A DNA stretch of 64,000 bases from GCA-2746365 sp963711255 (GCA_963711255.1 CAVQDO010000018.1:108816-172815), one strand, 5' to 3'. Positions 35,422 to 44,861 are shown, numbered from the stretch's first letter. Notes: generated by a model from the sequence alone, not told the origin. Translations and numbers: made by a program.

Positions 35422-36920
35422 AATCCATACTCCCGTCTGGCGATAAGATCAGCCCATTCCAGTGGACTAAACGGCGAGGCGGCGAACAGGCCGGCGGCAA
35501 CAGCGAGTGCTGCGGTTATCAGCGGAGGCCAGAGTAAAGCCGCATGTGTTTCAAAGCGGGCTGGCAGTATTTGCTCATTGGGCCATGTCGAGGCAGGTTG
35601 TTTAAACCAGGCCCGGTAGAGTATTGGCAGGAAATAAGCCGCATTCAGCAGACTGCTGGTAACCAGAACCGGCATCACCCACCACGCCATACCGGCTTCC
35701 AGAGATCCCAGCGCCAGGTACCATTTACTGACATAACCGGCTACCGGCGGTATGCCGATCATACCGAGGGCGCCGATGCTGAAGGCCAGGGTTGTAGCGG
35801 GCATGCGCTGACCGACACCGTCCATTTCACTCACCTTGTGAATGCCCAGGGTTTCGGCGTAGTTGCCGGCAGTAAAGAACAGCGTAATTTTCATCACGCC
35901 CTGGTGAACCAGGTGCACAATACCGCCGATGGTGCCGATCGGACCGAGAATGGCGATACCAAGAGCAATGTAGGAAACCTGGCTCACGGTAGAATAGGCC
36001 AGGCGTTTTTTCAGGTTGTCCTGTGATAACGCTTTTACCGAGCCGTAAATAATCGTTATTGCTGCGACGATTCCTAATCCGGTCAACAGGCCCAGTTCAT
36101 GGGTGAACTCGATACCGTAAACATCATAGACCACGCGAATGATGCCGAAGGCGCCGGCTTTGACCACCGCCACCGCGTGCAGCAATGCACTCACCGGCGC
36201 GGGAGCTACCATCGCCTGCGGTAACCAGCCATGTAACGGCACCAGCGCTGCTTTAACGCCAAGGCCAATTATCATTAACAGGAATATCACCTTGAGCTGA
36301 GGATGATAATCGGGATGCAACTGATTTAATATGCCGCCCTCGACAAACTCTGTCGATCCGGTCAGGGTATGTAACCACACGGCACCGGTGAAAAGCAGGA
36401 CACCGCCAGTCAGGGTGTAAGCGAGATAGATGCGTGCACCACGTAATGCTTCCGGGGTACCGCGATGCGCAACCAGCGGGTAGGTCGCCAGCGTCAACAA
36501 CTCATAAAACAGGACGAAAGTAAGCAGGTTACCCGCCAGCGCAAGTCCCACCGTTGCCGAAACGCAGAGACTGAAAAAACCAAAAAAGCGGCTGCGATGC
36601 GGTGAATTTTCAAGGTAGCCGATAGCGTAGACCGTTGTTACCAGCCATAGCACTGTGGACAGGATAACGAACAGTACTGATAGCGTATCAGCATGCAATA
36701 CCAGCTCCAGGCCGGGTGCCAGCATCCAGCGCATCTCGTAGACATGTTCGTTGAACACGCCCCAGGTAATGATGCCGACCAGCACCAGCTTGATCACGGC
36801 ACCGCTCATATTGAGCAGTGTGCGCAGTCGATGGCTGCCCTCTTTCAGAAAGAACATAACCAGCCCGGGGAGCAGTGAGCTGAGCACTACGAAAAGCGGT
36901 AACCAGTTGTCGAAATTCAT
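35418..36920 (-). CDS. MnhD/MrpD-type antiporter subunit, second paralogue
   Basis: The gene is taken to start at ATG 36920, which overlaps the stop of the upstream gene (ATGA). The open frame to 37169 is only an extension inside that gene. The 500-aa protein has the family core: LFYELLTLATYPLV, VKAALVPLHGWLPQAMVAPAPVS and NLKKRLAYSTVSQVSYI, with Glu and Lys residues of the proton path. It works in a membrane complex exchanging sodium or potassium for protons. Confidence 0.88.
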   Translation of the reverse strand: MNFDNWLPLFVVLSSLLPGLVMFFLKEGSHRLRTLLNMSGAVIKLVLVGIITWGVFNEHVYEMRWMLAPGLELVLHADTLSVLFVILSTVLWLVTTVYAIGYLENSPHRSRFFGFFSLCVSATVGLALAGNLLTFVLFYELLTLATYPLVAHRGTPEALRGARIYLAYTLTGGVLLFTGAVWLHTLTGSTEFVEGGILNQLHPDYHPQLKVIFLLMIIGLGVKAALVPLHGWLPQAMVAPAPVSALLHAVAVVKAGAFGIIRVVYDVYGIEFTHELGLLTGLGIVAAITIIYGSVKALSQDNLKKRLAYSTVSQVSYIALGIAILGPIGTIGGIVHLVHQGVMKITLFFTAGNYAETLGIHKVSEMDGVGQRMPATTLAFSIGALGMIGIPPVAGYVSKWYLALGSLEAGMAWWVMPVLVTSSLLNAAYFLPILYRAWFKQPASTWPNEQILPARFETHAALLWPPLITAALAVAAGLFAASPFSPLEWADLIARREYGL

Positions 36921-38353
36921 AAGCGAACCTCCAGTAGTTGCCACACCGGGGCTCCGACCAGGCCAAGACCGATGGTCGCAAAAGCAGTAATAATAAGCGC
37001 TGGCCATTCTTCCGCGGCTACCGTCACAGGTCGGCGCGGGTAGGGCTGCTGGCCAAAAGCATGACTCAGTACCCTGAAGGTATAAGCCGCTGCCAACAGT
37101 GTGCCGATCATAATCACGATCACCCATAACCACTGGCCGGTTGAGAAAGCCGCCGACAGTAAATGCCACTTGCCAAGAAAGGCGCCGCTTGGCGGCAGAC
37201 CGATCAGGGCAATCCCGCTCAGGGCAATAGCGAAGGTGGTTGCCGGCAGGCGCTGGGCGGTGCCGTCGAGATCACGAATGCTGTCGTTACCTGATTGTTG
37301 CTGGATAACACCGATCGCCAGGAAAAGTCCGGATTTTGCCAGTGCATGGGTCAGGGCAAGGATGACCAGTCCGCCCATTGCGGCATCGCGCGCCGAGCCT
37401 TCGGGCAAAGCCAGCAACAGGGGAAAGAACAGGAACAGGTAGCCAAGCTGGGCAACCGTAGAGTAGGCGGCGAGTAACTTGAGTCGCTCAGCACGAAGTG
37501 CCTGCCATGAACCCCATAGCACGGCAGCTGCTCCCAGGATACCGAGTAAGCTGGCGGCCTGCGGTGTTACAACATCGCTGAAAATATCCAGCCACAGCCG
37601 CATCAGCAGATAAAAAGTTGCCTTCACCACCAGTGCTGACAGCACCGCGCTGACCGGTGCCGGTGCACTGGCATGTGCCGGCGGCAGCCAGAAATGCAGC
37701 GGGAAAAGCGCGGTCTTCAATAACAGGCCGGCGGTCATCAGGCTCAAAGCTGTCCAGGTGGTAGGGCCGGCACTAACTACCCGGGAGAGTGCAGCCAGAT
37801 CCAGCGTACCATAACCGGCATATATCAGCGTTACCCCGGCAAGAAACAACATCGAACCCAGCAGTCCTACCATCAGGTAACGCAGGGCGGCCTGCAGGGC
37901 GGCGGCTTTGCCTCCCAGTGAAGCCAGTGCTACTGCACTCAGGCCGAGCAGTTCCAGGGTGACATAGAGATTGAACAGGTCGCCCGATAGCAGCAGGGCA
38001 TTCAGTGAGGTCCATAATAATAACCACAGTGGCCAGAAACGACTGCGCAGCGAGGTGTCGCTAAAGTAGGCGCTGGCATAGATGCTTGAGGCCAGCAGTA
38101 CCACGGCTGTCATCATCAGCAACAGGGCAGACAGTCCATCGACGCGCAAAGCAATACCGAGGCCCGCGCTCCAGCCGCCAATTTCATAAAGCATGACACC
38201 CTGTGTCGCTACGGCGTAGAGCAGGATGGCGGCAGAAATGCTGGTTGCGATGCCTGTGCCAATAGCAATTGCCGTTGCATATCGTTTCAGCTGCAGGCTT
38301 AACAGGGCACCGATTAACGGTATGGCGACCAGCCATATGATTGAGTTAATCAT
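36917..38353 (-). CDS. MnhD/MrpD-type antiporter subunit, first paralogue
   Basis: The 478-aa protein has the proton-transporter core with LYVTLELLGLSAVAL, LKTALFPLHFWLPPAHASAP and RLKLLAAYSTVAQLGYLF. It follows the NuoK-like subunit with an eight-base overlap. It has the order and length expected of MrpD, making it the most canonical of the three large subunits here. Confidence 0.9.
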   Translation of the reverse strand: MINSIIWLVAIPLIGALLSLQLKRYATAIAIGTGIATSISAAILLYAVATQGVMLYEIGGWSAGLGIALRVDGLSALLLMMTAVVLLASSIYASAYFSDTSLRSRFWPLWLLLWTSLNALLLSGDLFNLYVTLELLGLSAVALASLGGKAAALQAALRYLMVGLLGSMLFLAGVTLIYAGYGTLDLAALSRVVSAGPTTWTALSLMTAGLLLKTALFPLHFWLPPAHASAPAPVSAVLSALVVKATFYLLMRLWLDIFSDVVTPQAASLLGILGAAAVLWGSWQALRAERLKLLAAYSTVAQLGYLFLFFPLLLALPEGSARDAAMGGLVILALTHALAKSGLFLAIGVIQQQSGNDSIRDLDGTAQRLPATTFAIALSGIALIGLPPSGAFLGKWHLLSAAFSTGQWLWVIVIMIGTLLAAAYTFRVLSHAFGQQPYPRRPVTVAAEEWPALIITAFATIGLGLVGAPVWQLLEVRL

Positions 38354-38633
38354 GATTTTGCTCTTCCCTAAGTCGCCTTAACAAGGTCAGGGCAAGTGCG
38401 GTGGCACTGACCGCAACCACGATTCCTGTTAGCACCAGGGCATGCGGGATCGGGTCGGGTGCTGCATCCGGACCGCGGTAGGCAATGGTGATCAGCATCA
38501 TGAAAACGCCTGTGCCCATGACATTGAGGGCAATAATGCGTTGCAACAGGGAGTCATTCAGTAGCGCGGCGCGCAAACCGAAGGCCATGATCAGGCAGGC
38601 GCTTATACCATAGAGCCAGTGTGCGGTTAACAT
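38346..38633 (-). CDS. mnhC: MnhC/MrpC-type (NuoK-like) antiporter subunit
   Basis: The 95-aa protein has three membrane helices and a NuoK-like pattern with IALNVMGTGVFMMLITIAYRG and DPIPHALVLTGIVVAVSATAL. It overlaps both neighbours. Length is at the short end of the family. Confidence 0.88.
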   Translation of the reverse strand: MLTAHWLYGISACLIMAFGLRAALLNDSLLQRIIALNVMGTGVFMMLITIAYRGPDAAPDPIPHALVLTGIVVAVSATALALTLLRRLREEQNHD

Positions 38634-39616
38634 GATCCATCCCCCGTATTTTTTGGTCGTCCGCCGAGGAATGCCAGTACCAGTGTTGCTGCGATCGATA
38701 TCATGGCAGCGGTTTCGATGAGCAGTATCAGCTTGCCGGCCATGGCAGGCGGGTAGCCCAGGAATGGTCGTCCGAGGACAAGCATGCTTAAGCCGACCAG
38801 TAAAAATAAACCGACACCGATAAGTAAAATAGCATTCAAATATCCTGTACTGCTTAACGGTAGTCCAATATCTCGCTTACCCGCCAGACGCAAAATCACA
38901 CCAGCGGCAGCGAGTATTGCACCGGCCTGAAAAGCGCCGCCCGGTGCATGGGCACCAACCCATAGCAGGTAAGCGGCCATGATAATAAGAGCGGGTACCA
39001 GCCAGTGGACAAGGCCGTTAAACACCGGACCGGCAGGCAGATAAGCTGTTCTCTCTTCACTGAGGGCAAAGATGCCGAGCACGGCGGTCAGCAATACCGC
39101 CAGTTCCAGCAACGTATCGTAGGCGCGAAAATTTAATAACACTGCAGTGACAGGATTACTGACGCCGCTATTGGCCAGGTTGGTGCTGACGGATTGCGCC
39201 AGGGTCTCGCTGGTCTCGCTGCTGATTGCGAGCAGCAAGGCCCATGAAAGAATAAAAGCAAGTGCAATACAAAGCAGGGTAATGCTCCATCGAACAGCTG
39301 CTGATGATTTAAAGGCTGCCCAGTTTGAGTTATGTGGTTTTGCATGGGTTTGCATTTCAGACGGTATTGCCCGGCGGGGCTTATGCTGAACCGCAGCCAG
39401 CAGCAATGCGCCGGACAAACCCGCACCGATAGCCGCTTCTGCCAGGGCGACATCCGGCGCCATCAGTCTTGCCCAGGCAAGTGTCAATACCAGTCCGAAA
39501 GCGATGAAATAAATTACGCTACGGCGTGCATCGCTGGTTGTCAGCGTCGCCCACGCCAGGCCCAGCAGGGAGGTGACCAGTAAAATATCCAGCACCAGCA
39601 TATATGATGTGAACAT
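38627..39616 (-). CDS. Fused DUF4040 (MbhD-like) / MnhB-type antiporter subunit
   Basis: The 329-aa protein joins an N-terminal DUF4040 part (APDVALAEAAIGAGLSGALL), a middle part with NPVTAVLLNFRAYDTLLELA, and a C-terminal MnhB domain with GAHAPGGAFQAGAILAA. In Bacillus-type Mrp systems the first two parts are the C-terminus of MrpA, so here the MrpA end is fused to MrpB and no full-length MrpA is present. The proton-path role of MrpA must be filled by the NuoL/MrpD-type subunits (inference). Confidence 0.88.
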   Translation of the reverse strand: MFTSYMLVLDILLVTSLLGLAWATLTTSDARRSVIYFIAFGLVLTLAWARLMAPDVALAEAAIGAGLSGALLLAAVQHKPRRAIPSEMQTHAKPHNSNWAAFKSSAAVRWSITLLCIALAFILSWALLLAISSETSETLAQSVSTNLANSGVSNPVTAVLLNFRAYDTLLELAVLLTAVLGIFALSEERTAYLPAGPVFNGLVHWLVPALIIMAAYLLWVGAHAPGGAFQAGAILAAAGVILRLAGKRDIGLPLSSTGYLNAILLIGVGLFLLVGLSMLVLGRPFLGYPPAMAGKLILLIETAAMISIAATLVLAFLGGRPKNTGDGSC

Positions 39617-39897
39617 CAGTCCGCCTCCAGCCGGCGAGCTTGCCGGGCGATAAGATACGCGCTGGCAGAGCTGGCAGCGAGTACCGCCAGCCAGATAAGT
39701 AGCAGCTTGAGAGCAAACAGCAGATCCTGCTGATACAGTGCCAGGCCAGCTATCAACAGACCGAGACCGAGGTTGTCAGCTTTGGTTAAGGCATGAAGTC
39801 GTGAGTACAGATCCGGCAGGCGCAACAGGCCGATACTGCCGCACAGGAAGAAAATGAAACCGCTTAATATTAGTAATGAGGCGATGATATCAATCAT
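39616..39897 (-). CDS. mnhG: MnhG/MrpG-type antiporter subunit
   Basis: The 93-aa protein starts at ATG 39897; an upstream extension overlaps mnhF and lacks family support. It has three membrane helices and the typical LYSRLHALTKADNLGLGLLI. It is a small structural subunit of the Mrp complex. Its stop overlaps the next gene. Confidence 0.92.
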   Translation of the reverse strand: MIDIIASLLILSGFIFFLCGSIGLLRLPDLYSRLHALTKADNLGLGLLIAGLALYQQDLLFALKLLLIWLAVLAASSASAYLIARQARRLEAD

Positions 39898-40165
39898 TGC
39901 TGACCTCCTGCTGTTGACCGCTGAATGCTGCAACAGCAACTGCCGCCAGTAGTGCCAGAATCAGGGCGACATCGGTCAGTGCCGGCTGCTCAAGCAACAG
40001 ACTCAGTAATAACAAAATACCTACGCCGGTGGTACCGATTAACTGTGCGGCCATCATGCGATCTCCGGCTTCAGGACCACGCAGTACACGTAGCAAACCC
40101 AGTAACAGGCTAAGCATTAAGCCGGCAACACACACAAACAGCAGTTCAGGCATTAACTCAGGCAT
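39890..40165 (-). CDS. mnhF: MnhF/MrpF-type antiporter subunit
   Basis: The 91-aa protein has three membrane helices and the pattern RVLRGPEAGDRMMAAQLIGT, in which RGPxxxDRM is the family signature. It overlaps mnhE and mnhG by a few bases. Confidence 0.92.
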   Translation of the reverse strand: MPELMPELLFVCVAGLMLSLLLGLLRVLRGPEAGDRMMAAQLIGTTGVGILLLLSLLLEQPALTDVALILALLAAVAVAAFSGQQQEVSND

Positions 40166-40664
40166 CAGTGGTCTCCAGTTTTAGTTGAAACATGCCGGCG
40201 ATTACCTGCTCGATGCGCTGCAATTGTGGGACCGGGTCCTGACTCATGTCGAGTAGATGGATCTCTACATAGTCACCATCAATACCGCAAGACAGGGTGC
40301 CGGGGAGCAAACTGATACAGTTAATAAACAGTACCCGCGCACGCGGATCCTCAAGGTTCGGGCGATATCGGCTAAAGCCTGGCTGGACTCTCACTTTTGG
40401 ACTCAGGGTACGGCGAGCAACATCAGTACCGCCACTGATTGATTCAGAAATGAACAGAGCAATAAAGCGAAACAGGCCTATGGCAGAAAGTCGTGGCAGG
40501 GCGTCACTGCTAAAACTGAAGCTTGCCAGGGCGGCGAGCGTTACCGCGGGCAGCCCGATGATCCAGGCGTCCGCCCGGCCCTGGACGATAATCCACCAGA
40601 GAGCAGCGAATGCAGCAATTAGCATTAGAAAGCGTGCTGCTTGAGAGGCATTGATCTGTGGCAT
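40158..40664 (-). CDS. mnhE: MnhE/MrpE-type antiporter subunit
   Basis: The 168-aa protein has two N-terminal membrane helices and a soluble part with LFINCISLLPGTLSCGIDGD and VEIHLLDMSQDP, matching MnhE. It is the first gene of an eight-gene overlapping operon (E-F-G-B-C-D-D-D) followed by uspA. The promoter should lie at 40665-40830. Confidence 0.92.
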   Translation of the reverse strand: MPQINASQAARFLMLIAAFAALWWIIVQGRADAWIIGLPAVTLAALASFSFSSDALPRLSAIGLFRFIALFISESISGGTDVARRTLSPKVRVQPGFSRYRPNLEDPRARVLFINCISLLPGTLSCGIDGDYVEIHLLDMSQDPVPQLQRIEQVIAGMFQLKLETTDA

Positions 40665-40832
40665 TGTTAAGTATCACCCTTAGTGTCTGTTAAGAAGTCA
40701 GGATTAATTACTTCTGGGGGTTAACTATAGTGGTGCTGGATACATTTGAAAATACGAGTTTTACATGTTGAAACATCGAAAAAAACGATTGTTTGCAGGG
40801 TGCCCGCAGGACGAGATTATTGTGCTGGATTG

Positions 40833-41233
40833 TCAAATACGCTGTTTTTTCTCCATCCCTTCGAGTTCCACATTAAGCGCTTTCGCAGAAATGGCGATCT
40901 CTATAAGCGAGAGTATCAATGAAACGATCATTAGAATCAGGCTGAAGCCGAAGCTGATATAACCAAATAAACTGCCTTCAAAGAAATAGGACATCATTGA
41001 TAGTGTGCATGCGATCAGGCTGATGACACCGGTTGCCTGCGTCCAGATGATAAGTTTTATGCGCAGCTTTAGACTGGCAACCTGGCGGCTGACCTGTGTG
41101 TAGTTTTTTTGTTAATTTTTTGACTTAATTGCCGGATCAGTTTTGAGATGCCCATGAACCGGTTGGTGTACGCCAGTAGTAATAATGAAATAGCCGGGAA
41201 CAGCAGCGCCGGTGTTGTAACATTGATGTCCAT
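40833..41233 (-). pseudogene. DUF2721 family membrane protein gene with a frameshift
   Basis: From ATG 41233 the frame reads TTPALLFPAISLLLLAYTNR and then RFMGISKLIRQLSQKIN, as in DUF2721. It is thrown out of frame near a run of seven T (41104-41110). The other frame continues with YTQVSRQVASLKLRIKLII and two helices, ending EGMEKKQRI at the stop 40833. Total length is 3n+2, so one missing base would restore a 133-aa protein. A homopolymer error or real decay are both possible. The function of the family is unknown. Confidence 0.75.
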
Positions 41234-41330
41234 GTTGCTTAATCCGTAAATGGTGAATGATCAGGTAAATGAATACCTGGTTGAATTGTTTCAGCGTGCG
41301 CGTTTTCTGCCTGTAGTTATACTCCCGAGA

Positions 41331-42284
41331 TCAGACATATTTCAGCTCGCCATCTTTATCCCATAGCCCCCAGTAAGCACCGACGTCACCTTCATCACCG
41401 ACTTTCCATGCTTCGTCAAACGAAGAAAAATAAATAATGTCGATGTCTTCTTTGCTGGCCCATCGACAGGTGTTGATAAAATAGGTCAACGCATTATCGG
41501 CACTGGGTATTGCCTCACCGTAGGGCGATCCTGAGTTCGGCCAGCCGGTTTCACTGATGATGACTTTTTTGCCATCAGCAATTTTCACTGTACGGCGATA
41601 CATTTCTTTTATATAAAATAATGAATACTCGATGGGGCAGTGTTCCCAGAACGGGTAACAGTTAATCAGTATTACATCACAGGCAGCAGTGACGCGCGGA
41701 TGACTTTCAAAAAGGAAGTAAGCATCGACATAACCCAGAGGTACATCCGGAACCGCCTGTTTGGCGCGCTGCATGTATGACAGTAATTCATCTTCACTGA
41801 AATCACCGCGCAGCAGGACTTCGTTACCGATGGCCAGGATATCGGCATGCCCAGATTTTGCTATCGCGATTGCGCTTTCAAATTCGAGTTCATTCATTTC
41901 GCGATCTTCGGTAAGGCGAACACCAACCATGGTTTTCAAACCATTTTCATGCGCAATGCGGGGGGTATGCTGGTTACCCTCGATACATGAAAAGGTTCTA
42001 ATCCAGCGGGTATAGGGCTTGATGATATTCAGCCTGTCGCGAATCTGCTGTGGTGAGATTTCAGTGCCGTGTGACTGTCCATCCATATAGGGGCTGAAGG
42101 AGAGTCCGTGAATCTTGTTGCCAAGAATTTTCTTAAACAGTGCTATTTTCTCTGCATGAGAAAACCTGTTTAAATCTGTTTTAGCAAACACCGATAGCGA
42201 TGACTCAAAGTACGCGGTTCTTCCCCACGGGATTGCGCTCGAGCGTGAATGTACGCTAAAAGAATCGCTGAAGCCTTTTGACAT
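41331..42284 (-). CDS. Glycoside hydrolase family 17 (GH17) protein, cytoplasmic form
   Basis: The protein of 317 aa from ATG 42284 has a GH17 TIM barrel: HGLSFSPYMDGQSHG, the acid/base Glu in LAIGNEVLLRGDF and the nucleophile Glu in VIISETGWPNSGSPYG. No signal peptide is seen. In-frame upstream codons up to 42386 look non-coding. GH17 enzymes act on beta-1,3-glucans or transfer such units. It is divergent from a second, exported GH17 gene with 210 bases between. Confidence 0.85.
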   Translation of the reverse strand: MSKGFSDSFSVHSRSSAIPWGRTAYFESSLSVFAKTDLNRFSHAEKIALFKKILGNKIHGLSFSPYMDGQSHGTEISPQQIRDRLNIIKPYTRWIRTFSCIEGNQHTPRIAHENGLKTMVGVRLTEDREMNELEFESAIAIAKSGHADILAIGNEVLLRGDFSEDELLSYMQRAKQAVPDVPLGYVDAYFLFESHPRVTAACDVILINCYPFWEHCPIEYSLFYIKEMYRRTVKIADGKKVIISETGWPNSGSPYGEAIPSADNALTYFINTCRWASKEDIDIIYFSSFDEAWKVGDEGDVGAYWGLWDKDGELKYV

Positions 42285-42392
42285 GGTGTTGTCCCGTAAA
42301 TTACCCGATCGTTTTTTCTGCCATTTAGCTGTACTGGACCAAATTGCAGCCTGATTACGCACTAATTGCACCTGATTGATGTGCATGCTATC

Positions 42393-42406
42393 CTGCTATA
42401 TAGCAG
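42393..42406. promoter_or_regulatory. Perfect palindrome between the divergent GH17 genes
   Basis: CTGCTATATAGCAG is a 14-base perfect palindrome in the intergenic region between the two GH17 genes. It could be an operator shared by both, but no regulator is known. Confidence 0.4.
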
Positions 42407-42494
42407 ATTGCCGAATAAGCCTCTGCTTGTCAAATAAAAAGGTAGTTTTTTAGCAGGCTAAACCTCGGTTTCCATCAGCTAGAGGCATTTAATT

Positions 42495-43535
42495 GTGATA
42501 AATATATTGATAAAACTCGGTCGTATTTCAGCGGTATTATTCATTATGCAGTCTTTCCTCCACTCGCCCCAGGCATTTGCAGAGTACAGCCAGTCAGCCG
42601 ATAAGTTACTGAGCGGAGAGGTAATGGCGATGGCATATTCCGGTTTTCGAGAAGGTCAGCACCCTGATCGTGGAGAGGGTGCAGTTAATCCCAGTGATGA
42701 ACAAATTCTCGAGGATCTTAAAATCCTGCTGGCACATCAGTTCAGGCTGATACGGCTTTACGACTCCGGCGAGAATAGCGCCGCTACATTACGCCTTATT
42801 CAGCAGCATAAACTTCCCATTAAGGTGCTGCAGGGCATCTGGCTGAACGCTGAAATCAGCAATCATGAGGGCTGTGGGTGGCTCGATAAACCCATTCCAG
42901 ATACTGAGCTGGCGGCAAACAAACTGATCAATGCGGATGAGGTTGGCAGAGGCATAGCTCTCGCCAAAAAGTATCCGGATATTGTGATTGCGGTAAACGT
43001 TGGTAACGAAGCACTGGTGAGCTGGAATGACCACATGGTTGAGCTGTCGTCTGTAATTGATTACGTACGCCGGGTTAAACAAAGCATAAAGCAGCCGGTT
43101 ACCGTTGCGGATAACTACGAATGGTGGATACAGGATGGCGCGCCGCTGGCGGCGGAAGTTGATTTTATCGGTGTACATACTTATCCCGCGTGGGAAAACA
43201 AAACCATCGACCAGGCACTGGCTTACACCATTCAGAATATTGAGGATGTGCATCGCGCACTGCCAGACAAGCCAATCGTTATACTCGAAGGCGGCTGGGC
43301 AACCACGGCTTCAGAATTTGGCGAGCAGGCGAATGAAGCTAACCAGTCACGTTATTATCGAGAAGTTGCCGAGTGGGCAGAAAAAACAAATACTACTTTT
43401 ATGTTTTTTGAAGCCTTTGATGAACCCTGGAAAGGCAACCCTGATAATGCCGAGGGTGCTGAAAAGCACTGGGGCGTGTTCAAGGTGGATCGCACACCAA
43501 AACAGGTAATGCTCGAATTAAAATCAAATCAATAA
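42495..43535 (+). CDS. Exported glycoside hydrolase family 17 (GH17) protein
   Basis: The 346-aa protein starts at GTG 42495 with a signal peptide (cleavage near QAFAEY). The barrel has MAYSGFREGQHPD, VNVGNEALVSWND (acid/base Glu) and IVILEGGWATTASEFG (nucleophile Glu). It is only distantly similar to the divergent GH17 gene. It probably acts on a beta-1,3-linked glucan in the periplasm, perhaps for osmoregulated or storage polysaccharide (inference). Confidence 0.87.
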   Translation: MINILIKLGRISAVLFIMQSFLHSPQAFAEYSQSADKLLSGEVMAMAYSGFREGQHPDRGEGAVNPSDEQILEDLKILLAHQFRLIRLYDSGENSAATLRLIQQHKLPIKVLQGIWLNAEISNHEGCGWLDKPIPDTELAANKLINADEVGRGIALAKKYPDIVIAVNVGNEALVSWNDHMVELSSVIDYVRRVKQSIKQPVTVADNYEWWIQDGAPLAAEVDFIGVHTYPAWENKTIDQALAYTIQNIEDVHRALPDKPIVILEGGWATTASEFGEQANEANQSRYYREVAEWAEKTNTTFMFFEAFDEPWKGNPDNAEGAEKHWGVFKVDRTPKQVMLELKSNQ

Positions 43536-43604
43536 GCATTATCATTAGTGCTTTATCTTCGTTACCAGGCGCAGGACGCTGAAGTATTACGACTTGTTAA
43601 TTGT

Positions 43605-43652
43605 GGCATGGGTTAAGTGCGGCATGGATTAAGTACGACATGGATTAAGTCG
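43605..43652. repeat. Three tandem 16-base repeats
   Basis: GGCATGGGTTAAGTGC, GGCATGGATTAAGTAC and GACATGGATTAAGTCG follow one another. Two more 14-base units (CTTCAGGCTTAATA and CTTCAGGCTTAATG) follow at 43687-43714. They lie between the convergent GH17 and TlpA genes and may be slipped-strand products. Confidence 0.6.
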
Positions 43653-43715
43653 TCAGGCGCTCCAGCTTTATGCGCCGGTTTTTATGCTTCAGGCTTAATA
43701 CTTCAGGCTTAATGC

Positions 43716-44582
43716 TTAATGCTGCAGCTTGATGCGGAAGGTTTCAGCAATCGCATCGATAACTTCCGGGTTGTCCCACTCGCGTGAACCGCGAACTTTT
43801 TTCAATACACGGCCCTCAGCGTCAACCAAAACGGTCAGCGGAATTGTTTTCGCGCCCAGCATGTTTTCCAGTAGCAGTTTGTGGTCGAGAAAATTCTCAA
43901 AGCTGATGCCGGTCTGCCTGATGAAATCCACAGCCTTGTCGCGATAGTCATCGGTCGAAATCCCGATTATGTTGAATGCTTTTTTATTGTATCGCTGTGA
44001 TAATCGTTCCAGCGAAGCCATCTCGGCACGGCAGGGACCGCACCAGCTGGCCCAGATATTAATAAGCAGCGGCTTGCCCTTAAAATCAGAAAAAGATTTT
44101 GTCCTGCTGTTAAGTCCATCCAGTGTCGCCTCTCGCAACAGACCGCCGACCTTGACCTCGCCTGTCGTGTCGGTAATAACAGGTATGATTGATTTGCTTA
44201 ACTGCGGCTTTTTGCCGGTAGCGTGTTGTGAAAATGCTGCAGACGTTTCCTTCCCTGTATTAAAGCTATTTACAAAATAGATGACAGAGAAGGTACGCCC
44301 TAATGCTTTACTGTGAAAGTTTTGCATCAGTGTTCTTGTTGAAACGCCGATCATATCGTTCCTGTTCACAGGAGTCACCGGCCCGGCGGCCCAGACTTTT
44401 CCCGCAGCTGTTTCAAGCTCGATATAAGTGAAGTCACCAGTGCTAATAACATCCGTTACTTTGCCGTGGAGTATTGACGATTCATTCTGCGCGGCATGGG
44501 CTGTGTTGATTATGGCTGCGCCAGGTAAAGACAAAGAAAAACAGGCGAGCAGTGCTATGGAGAAAAGGGTATGGCGTATCAT
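43716..44582 (-). CDS. TlpA-family thioredoxin with NrfJ-like N-terminal domain
   Basis: The 288-aa protein has a signal peptide, then an N-terminal beta domain (SSILHGKVTDVISTGDFTYI) similar to the OB-like NrfJ family, and a C-terminal thioredoxin domain with INIWASWCGPCRAEMASL. It is a periplasmic redox protein. NrfJ domains are linked to cytochrome maturation and metal handling, so a role there is plausible. Its likely neighbour in function is DsbD. Confidence 0.85.
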   Translation of the reverse strand: MIRHTLFSIALLACFSLSLPGAAIINTAHAAQNESSILHGKVTDVISTGDFTYIELETAAGKVWAAGPVTPVNRNDMIGVSTRTLMQNFHSKALGRTFSVIYFVNSFNTGKETSAAFSQHATGKKPQLSKSIIPVITDTTGEVKVGGLLREATLDGLNSRTKSFSDFKGKPLLINIWASWCGPCRAEMASLERLSQRYNKKAFNIIGISTDDYRDKAVDFIRQTGISFENFLDHKLLLENMLGAKTIPLTVLVDAEGRVLKKVRGSREWDNPEVIDAIAETFRIKLQH

Positions 44583-44861
44583 TGGGTAATTATTCTCAGC
44601 TTAAGTTATCTGGCCCGTTCCGGCAGCCATATTAGATGCCACCATCGGGTGGCGAGACATGGTAATACCTGCATTTTATCGTTTCGCGGGTAATTGCTCA
44701 AAATTAACGCTTAATTGCCTGCTGACCACTACTATGAGCCGCCATTATATAGGGGGCATATGTCCAATAACGGCTAAAATGCCGCCAGAAGCGGTATTTG
44801 CCTGATTCAAATAATGGCATAACAGCCTATATTTCTCCTCAACAATTAGATGGAGATTATC

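Noticed and set aside
35544..36026. A 160-codon plus-strand frame opposite the antiporter subunit genes
   Set aside because: It is a shadow of a well-supported minus-strand membrane protein gene and has no ribosome site or family features.
43656..43684. Hairpin GGCGC/GCGCC followed by TTTTT as a terminator of the GH17 gene
   Set aside because: The stem is only five pairs with an 11-base loop. It is possible but too weak to list as a feature.
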